IMG/VR virus record: IMGVR_UViG_3300037189_006220
Span: 56,519 to 120,518 of that record
DNA: 64,000 nucleotides
Strand: one strand, 5' to 3'
Origin: a virus
Positions 59,827 through 64,000 of the stretch are shown piece by piece. Made by a program: the position numbers and the translations under genes. The notes beneath the pieces were generated by a model that saw only the letters and a program-made list of their open reading frames with translations, was not told the DNA's origin and did not search any database. Every line of letters starts with the position of its first letter. Within the stretch, counting starts at the first letter, position 1.

Positions 59827-60894
59827 TTATTGAACAATATTGATAGCCAAGTTGCCTGAAACAACCTGAGCTGTAGTACCGTTCTTTGTTGCGTACAAGT
59901 CCCATGTCCCCGGGTCAACCATTCCAAGTACACCAAATGCGTCAGAGTATGGTACCGAGAGTGTAATATCTGTAGAAGTTAGGTGTACTGAGGTGGCATC
60001 CATCGTTTTAGTATGTGATGAAGCCCAGCTACGAATAATAAACTGGAGTGTCCAGCCTGACTCGCTTGCAAGATATTCCGCATTAACACTTGCAAGAGAA
60101 ATAGTTACTGTCCCGGTAGTAGCTTTGTGCACCACGATGTCTCGGGGGCTGGAGACATAAACCGAACTCTTACGAGTATAGCGACGAGCCTTGGGCATGT
60201 CAGGTGAGAATACCTTAGAGCGCTTACGAGCTTTATCTGGGTTAATAGCCTTGAGGAACAGGTCAACCTCATAGATACCAGTACGCATTTCATCGATAAA
60301 CTCTTGGCTATCAATGATTGTGTAGGATACACCCTGACGGTTTACTGATGTAACACGCTCGGGGAGGGCGCAGTCATCTGAGCCAGACCAAAGCTTGATG
60401 TACTCAAGAGCAAGACGGCGAGCAGCCATACGACCAGCAATCGGAGGAAGAACTCCGTAGCTATAAGAGATTTCAATATCAGCAGGTACGATAAGCGCAC
60501 CCTCAGAAAACTGAAGAGTTGAGTGGTCAACAATGTAGTACGAGTCCGGGGAGACGATTACGCCTGAACCTACGTTACGCACCGTGTGAATCTGAGTAAC
60601 AGGCTGACCACGCAAACGAATACGGGTCTCAGCCGAAACCCACGGCTCAACAATCTGAAGTGCCTTATTAACTCGTGAGTTAAGAACTGCAGCCTCTTGT
60701 AGGAGACGAGTATTAATAAGAGGAGAGAATCGCACATAACGCTCTGTTACCGTGGCGGTACCCGAATACTTACGACCAGACATTGCCCACAGCATTTGTG
60801 AAGCAAGTTGGATAGCATCTTCGGCGTACTCTGAATCCTCCCACTGTGACCCAAGGTCAGATGGTTGAATCCACATATGTTGTGAAACGGTCAT
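59827..60894 (-). CDS. Head-tail adaptor with C-terminal beta domain
   Basis: 355 residues. The first ~230 form an adaptor (AEDAIQLASQMLWAMSGRKY, RGQPVTQIHTVRNVG, RMAARRLALEYIKLW), the gp6-like helical-bundle type that binds under the portal. The last ~110 (DIVVHKATTGTVTISLASV to TTAQVVSGNLAINIVQ) form an Ig-like beta domain, which could decorate the neck. Such an extension is uncommon. Preceded by the hairpin at 60911. Confidence 0.75.
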   Translation of the reverse strand: MTVSQHMWIQPSDLGSQWEDSEYAEDAIQLASQMLWAMSGRKYSGTATVTERYVRFSPLINTRLLQEAAVLNSRVNKALQIVEPWVSAETRIRLRGQPVTQIHTVRNVGSGVIVSPDSYYIVDHSTLQFSEGALIVPADIEISYSYGVLPPIAGRMAARRLALEYIKLWSGSDDCALPERVTSVNRQGVSYTIIDSQEFIDEMRTGIYEVDLFLKAINPDKARKRSKVFSPDMPKARRYTRKSSVYVSSPRDIVVHKATTGTVTISLASVNAEYLASESGWTLQFIIRSWASSHTKTMDATSVHLTSTDITLSVPYSDAFGVLGMVDPGTWDLYATKNGTTAQVVSGNLAINIVQ

Positions 60895-60910
60895 TATGCT
60901 CTCCTAAAGA

Positions 60911-60945
60911 AGACGGGTGACATACACTCGGTATGCCACCCGTCT
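60911..60945 (-). terminator. Hairpin between major tail protein and adaptor genes
   Basis: AGACGGGTG and CACCCGTCT (60911-60919, 60937-60945) with an inner CATAC/GTATG; on the minus strand TTCTTTAG follows. Probably a partial terminator that lowers transcription past the abundant major tail protein. Confidence 0.7.
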
Positions 60946-60964
60946 ACCGACTCAGTGAATCAGA

Positions 60965-62071
60965 TTATGCAGTTGGGTCTACAGCCGAACCAACAATGTA
61001 GTCTGATGGGAGGTCAGGGTTGTAGTTCTTAGCACCCGGTACGTTGAACGATGTAGTCGTTGTAACGGTTGTACCATCAGTTGTAACTGATACTGTCGTG
61101 TTAGCGTCAGGAAGAGTTCCAACCTCACGGCTACCAGCAGGGATAGATGCTGTAGGCGCGGTACCAGTTGCTGTAGCTTCTGTTACTGAAGCAGTTCCAG
61201 CAGTGTTAGCCACTGTAAATGCTGTAGAAGTAAGACCTGAAGCAAGAACAGTAAAGGTTCCGTTGAACGAGTTGGTGTCGTTTGTTACACCAGCAATTGT
61301 CACAGTGTCACCAATCTGGAATCCGTGTGCATCAGCAGTTGTGATAGTAGCAATACCAGCTGCACGAGCAACCTTTGCAACAGTCTTTGTAACTGTTGGG
61401 TGCCATGTGTAGAAGCCCTTGCGACCATTAGGTGCCCAGCTGTCACGAGCGTATGAGTAGGGACGCTCTGAGGCAACAGGGAACTCCCAGCGACCATCAG
61501 GACCTGTCGAGTACAGGATGTTACCAAGACCGTAGCCTTGGAATGTGTTAGCGAGAACGCCGTTCTCAATAACGCGGTCACCTGACTGACGAAGCTTGAC
61601 GTAGGGGAATACCCACTTGAAGTAAGGAAGCGTTCCAGCCTTCTTACCGTCCTTGATAGCGAGTGACCAAACCTCAAGAGCAACACCGTTACCCTGTGGG
61701 TAGTCACCAACATTGGGAGCTGCCCAACCGATGGACTGCTTGTTTGGTGAGCTGAATGTTCCAAGGTTCTTACGGAGAAGCAGACCACCAGCGATGAGGT
61801 TTGTAAGCTCAGGGTCTGGCTCACAAATAGCAAGTTCCATTGTGATGCGCTTCAGTGTGTCGGGAGCCTTGTAAGAAACGCAAATTGCGCCACTAGCCGA
61901 CTTTTCTGTGATTTCGTCGCCCTCTTCGTATTCCGGTGTGAATGAAACACGCATGAAAGCTGATGTTGTGTAGCTGTCACCAGCACCGTTGAGGAGGTTT
62001 CCGTTTGCGTCGAGTCGGGTAACGCGAATGGAAACACCCTGAATGCTGGCTGCATAGTCTTGAGTAGCCAT
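60965..62071 (-). CDS. Major tail protein with Ig-like C-terminal module
   Basis: 368 residues. The N-terminal ~230 are the tube protein (QGVSIRVTRLDANGNLLNG, AICVSYKAPDTLKRITMELA, DPELTNLIAGGLLL). The C-terminal part contains one copy of the HGFxIGDTVTIAGV...SFNGTFTVLA module, here decorating the tail surface, then SIPAGSREVGTLPD and a short tail. AAGGAGA lies before the ATG, and a promoter-like TATAAT at 62103 is upstream. Confidence 0.88.
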   Translation of the reverse strand: MATQDYAASIQGVSIRVTRLDANGNLLNGAGDSYTTSAFMRVSFTPEYEEGDEITEKSASGAICVSYKAPDTLKRITMELAICEPDPELTNLIAGGLLLRKNLGTFSSPNKQSIGWAAPNVGDYPQGNGVALEVWSLAIKDGKKAGTLPYFKWVFPYVKLRQSGDRVIENGVLANTFQGYGLGNILYSTGPDGRWEFPVASERPYSYARDSWAPNGRKGFYTWHPTVTKTVAKVARAAGIATITTADAHGFQIGDTVTIAGVTNDTNSFNGTFTVLASGLTSTAFTVANTAGTASVTEATATGTAPTASIPAGSREVGTLPDANTTVSVTTDGTTVTTTTSFNVPGAKNYNPDLPSDYIVGSAVDPTA

Positions 62072-62102
62072 TGAGCTATTCTCCTTAGGTTGTTATGGTT
62101 TA

Positions 62103-62108
62103 ATTATA
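62103..62108 (-). promoter_or_regulatory. Possible promoter (TATAAT) before the major tail gene
   Basis: TATAAT about 30 bases upstream of the ATG at 62071, directly after a TAGACC/GGTCTA hairpin at the end of the capsid-like gene. No -35 match. Could give extra transcription of the tail tube gene. Confidence 0.35.
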
Positions 62109-62112
62109 CAGT

Positions 62113-63219
62113 CTAGACCGTAAGGTCTACTTTAATTGCGAGGTGGATTGAAGGGTCAAAGTACGCAACAGCAGCTCGCGTAGCCTTAATCTTCATGTCA
62201 TTCTTGTTTCCCGACACGTCGTAACCTTGTGCCAAGTTTTCGTTTACAACTGTTGCCTCGCCAAGAAGCACGTCGCATCGACCAGTTGCGTAAATCCACT
62301 TTGTGTTGTCGTCACCTTGCATCTGAACATTTCCAGCAAGAGCGGATGATGAGCGGTTAGCAACACCAGTCATTGTGAGAGTGAAAGTAGTTGTGTTAGT
62401 TACAGATGCAACAACCCATGTACCATCATAAGCAGTTCCACCCGCATCAGTGACTAGAGATACTGTTTCGCCAACCTTAAGGTAGTGGGGGTCTGTTGTG
62501 ACAACAGTGCCTACACCTGATGCTACTGCCAAAGTAGAGATAAGACGGTGAGGACCATCTCCAGAGTAGCCTGAACCAATGATGACCTGTGTACCTGTGG
62601 CAGTCTGCATGTGCTGCTTGTCCTTGTTGTCCATGAACAAGTTGTTATTGCTTGTCATAAGAACAAAGATATCGCGAGTGAGGTGAACAACACCGTGCTC
62701 GCCAGCAGCTGACATTTCACCCGTATAGTGCTCAAGAAGAGAAAGGGCGCGACGGGCATTGTAGGGGGTTCCGTGCGCAGCTTCATTATGAATAACAGTC
62801 ACGCCGGGGCTTGACAGGAACGGATTAGTGAGACCCTTAGCAAGAGCAATCTCACCATTCCATAGCTCATACTCAAGAGCCTTCTGAGAAGTGCCCTCAA
62901 GCTGACGAAGGACACGAGCAAATCGGTCTTCACCGTTAAGACCAAGTGTCGAACGCTGGTCTTCTACCTCAAGAAAGATAGGGGTAAGTTTTGTGTAGAG
63001 AGGAGAAGCCGGGTCTGACTTAACAGTATAAGAAGTCGAAGATGTCTCATCCCAAGCACGAACATAGTTGGGTCGAGTTTCGTATAGCTGAGAGAATCCA
63101 CGAATCCATTTCTCATCAGCTCCTGCTCCCTTGAGGGAAGAGTTAGGCTTGGCAACAGCAAACAGACCGAACTCTGTTGGTTCGAGGTCTGGTGCGGGGA
63201 AGACTCCATCAAAAGCCAT
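62113..63219 (-). CDS. Second HK97-fold capsid-like protein, vertex candidate
   Basis: 368 residues directly after the major capsid gene. The N-terminal half (VEDQRSTLGLNGEDRFARVL, KALEYELWNGEIALAKGL) and the end (TRAAVAYFDPSIHLAIKVDL) have the pattern of HK97-type/encapsulin-like capsid proteins, including the ExELWNG spine segment and the closing beta strands. Some actinobacteriophages have separate hexamer and pentamer capsid proteins, so a pentamer role fits. Between about residues 228 and 300 it carries one HYLKVGETVSLVT...YDGTWVVASV module, probably exposed on the capsid surface. A scaffold or minor head protein is the alternative. Confidence 0.6.
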   Translation of the reverse strand: MAFDGVFPAPDLEPTEFGLFAVAKPNSSLKGAGADEKWIRGFSQLYETRPNYVRAWDETSSTSYTVKSDPASPLYTKLTPIFLEVEDQRSTLGLNGEDRFARVLRQLEGTSQKALEYELWNGEIALAKGLTNPFLSSPGVTVIHNEAAHGTPYNARRALSLLEHYTGEMSAAGEHGVVHLTRDIFVLMTSNNNLFMDNKDKQHMQTATGTQVIIGSGYSGDGPHRLISTLAVASGVGTVVTTDPHYLKVGETVSLVTDAGGTAYDGTWVVASVTNTTTFTLTMTGVANRSSSALAGNVQMQGDDNTKWIYATGRCDVLLGEATVVNENLAQGYDVSGNKNDMKIKATRAAVAYFDPSIHLAIKVDLTV

Positions 63220-63268
63220 TAGTAAAAGTCCTAACTAGAAGTTTATGTATATGTGTTTGGTGGGTGCA

Positions 63269-63288
63269 GGTGGGGCCGAAGCCCCACC
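63269..63288 (-). terminator. UUCG-loop hairpin after the major capsid gene
   Basis: GGTGGGGC, CGAA, GCCCCACC (UUCG loop on the minus-strand RNA). No T run follows, so it may stabilise the capsid mRNA end instead of terminating. Confidence 0.65.
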
Positions 63289-63318
63289 CACACTCATCAA
63301 TGTGTTTCAGTTGAGTTT

Positions 63319-64000
63319 TTAGTACTCAATTGCGGCAGCTGTAGCGCCACCAGTTGTGTCGCGGAGAGCCGCAGCTACACCGTTGACGTTAATCGTCGAT
63401 GTAATCTTGAGCGACTCTGTACCAACGAATGCAACACCCTCGAATGTTTCAACGAACATCTTGTAGTCGTTCGTTCCAACGAGACCCGAGTCACGGATGA
63501 TACCGAGGTCAAGAGTACCGCCATCAAGGAAGATGAACGAACCCTCAGCGAAGAGGTACCATGTGAATGTGTCGGGGAACTCAACGAGAGCTGCGCCTGA
63601 ACCTGACTGCGATGCAAACAGGTCTGAGTCAAGTGACTCTACGAGCGATACGTTTGCCGAAGCAAGGTAACCGTTGATTTCGTTGATGCCAAGACCGATG
63701 GTGTTGTCACCGGGCATTGACAGGGTGAGGTCAGCACCCATAGCCTGAACGACCCATGAAGGGACGATGGCACGGAGCTGTGTGGTTGGGTCAACACGGT
63801 GACGCGAGCGGTAAGCAGCTGACGCACGACGAATCTGAACGAGGAAGTCACGACCAACACCGATGAGCGATGAGGTTGTAACAGCTGTCGAAGCGTTACC
63901 GATACGAGTCAGAATGTTCTGCTCTGCCTCACGAGCGTGCTGGATAAGACCAAGCTCGTTGTGGCGAGCGAGAAGCTCTGGGTACGCACGCGAGAACAGG
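63319..64000 (-). CDS. Major capsid protein, N-terminus beyond the window
   Basis: The frame is open to the right edge, giving the last 226 residues. It begins LFSRAYPELLARHNELGL and contains IGVGRDFLVQIRRASAAYRS, RVDPTTQLRAIVPSWVVQAM, the E-loop/spine region, and ends ESLKITSTINVNGVAAALRD and a short polar tail. The pattern fits actinobacteriophage HK97-fold major capsid proteins; an ATG at 63741 is internal. It is followed by a strong hairpin, expected for the most abundant virion protein. Confidence 0.8.
   Translation of the reverse strand, partial: LFSRAYPELLARHNELGLIQHAREAEQNILTRIGNASTAVTTSSLIGVGRDFLVQIRRASAAYRSRHRVDPTTQLRAIVPSWVVQAMGADLTLSMPGDNTIGLGINEINGYLASANVSLVESLDSDLFASQSGSGAALVEFPDTFTWYLFAEGSFIFLDGGTLDLGIIRDSGLVGTNDYKMFVETFEGVAFVGTESLKITSTINVNGVAAALRDTTGGATAAAIEY

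Overview
The window is one stretch of a large tailed-phage (siphovirus-type) genome whose host is almost certainly an actinobacterium. The signs are two WhiB-family proteins, a flavin-dependent thymidylate synthase (ThyX), a DUF7455-type small protein, Actinobacteria-style HK97 capsid, tail and baseplate genes, NlpC/P60 and M15 cell-wall enzymes, and several genes whose only promoter signal is a TAnnnT box 6-7 bases before the ATG (leaderless layout). Base composition is low for an actinobacterium, which would fit a low-GC host such as a freshwater lineage; that host guess is inference. Both ends are cut: a Mom-like DNA-modification gene runs off the left edge and the major capsid gene runs off the right edge.

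Layout. 1-3338 (+): a tightly coupled run of small early genes (many overlapping by 1-14 bases) ending in a dCMP deaminase. 3335-4829: WhiB and a beta-propeller protein on the minus strand, divergent from a DUF7455 protein. 4830-7280 (+): an AT-rich control region with a 26-bp palindrome, a 27-codon CxxC mini-gene, a free-standing degenerate intein (Hint/LAGLIDADG) gene, and a class Ic-like ribonucleotide reductase small subunit. No large-subunit gene is present. 7363-13214 (mostly -): a membrane-anchored NlpC/P60 protein, small genes, a polynucleotide kinase/phosphatase, eight tRNAs, thyX, a DUF3310 gene, an FkbM methyltransferase, and one or two unassigned structured RNAs. 13404-27420 (-): holin, M15 endolysin and a long set of modular tail-fibre/adhesin genes coupled by overlapping stop/start codons. 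27496-40974 (mainly -): replication and recombination (Prim-Pol/SF3 helicase, SSB-like protein, Sak4-like ATPase, Cas4/RecB-like nuclease, SNF2 helicase, RuvC-like resolvase, family A DNA polymerase), interrupted by a small plus-strand block (30434-32407) with a metallophosphoesterase. 41043-64000 (-): virion structural genes running from the right edge leftwards: capsid, a second capsid-like protein, major tail protein, connectors, frameshifted tail-assembly chaperones, tape measure, distal tail, FN3 tail protein, giant baseplate protein and a tail fibre.

How it fits together. Nucleotide supply (dCMP deaminase, ThyX, NrdB) feeds a self-contained replisome. tRNAs plus an RNA-repair kinase/phosphatase suggest protection of translation. 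The virion carries an unusually heavy investment in adhesins and in one recurring 'HGFxxGDxVxI...NGT' beta module that occurs from the capsid-like protein to the baseplate. The most unusual locus is the nrd region, where the place expected for the large RNR subunit is taken by an intein-only gene with its splicing residues lost and by a separate mini-gene that resembles the redox-active C-terminal tail of that subunit. All assignments rest on reading motifs by eye; no database search was run.
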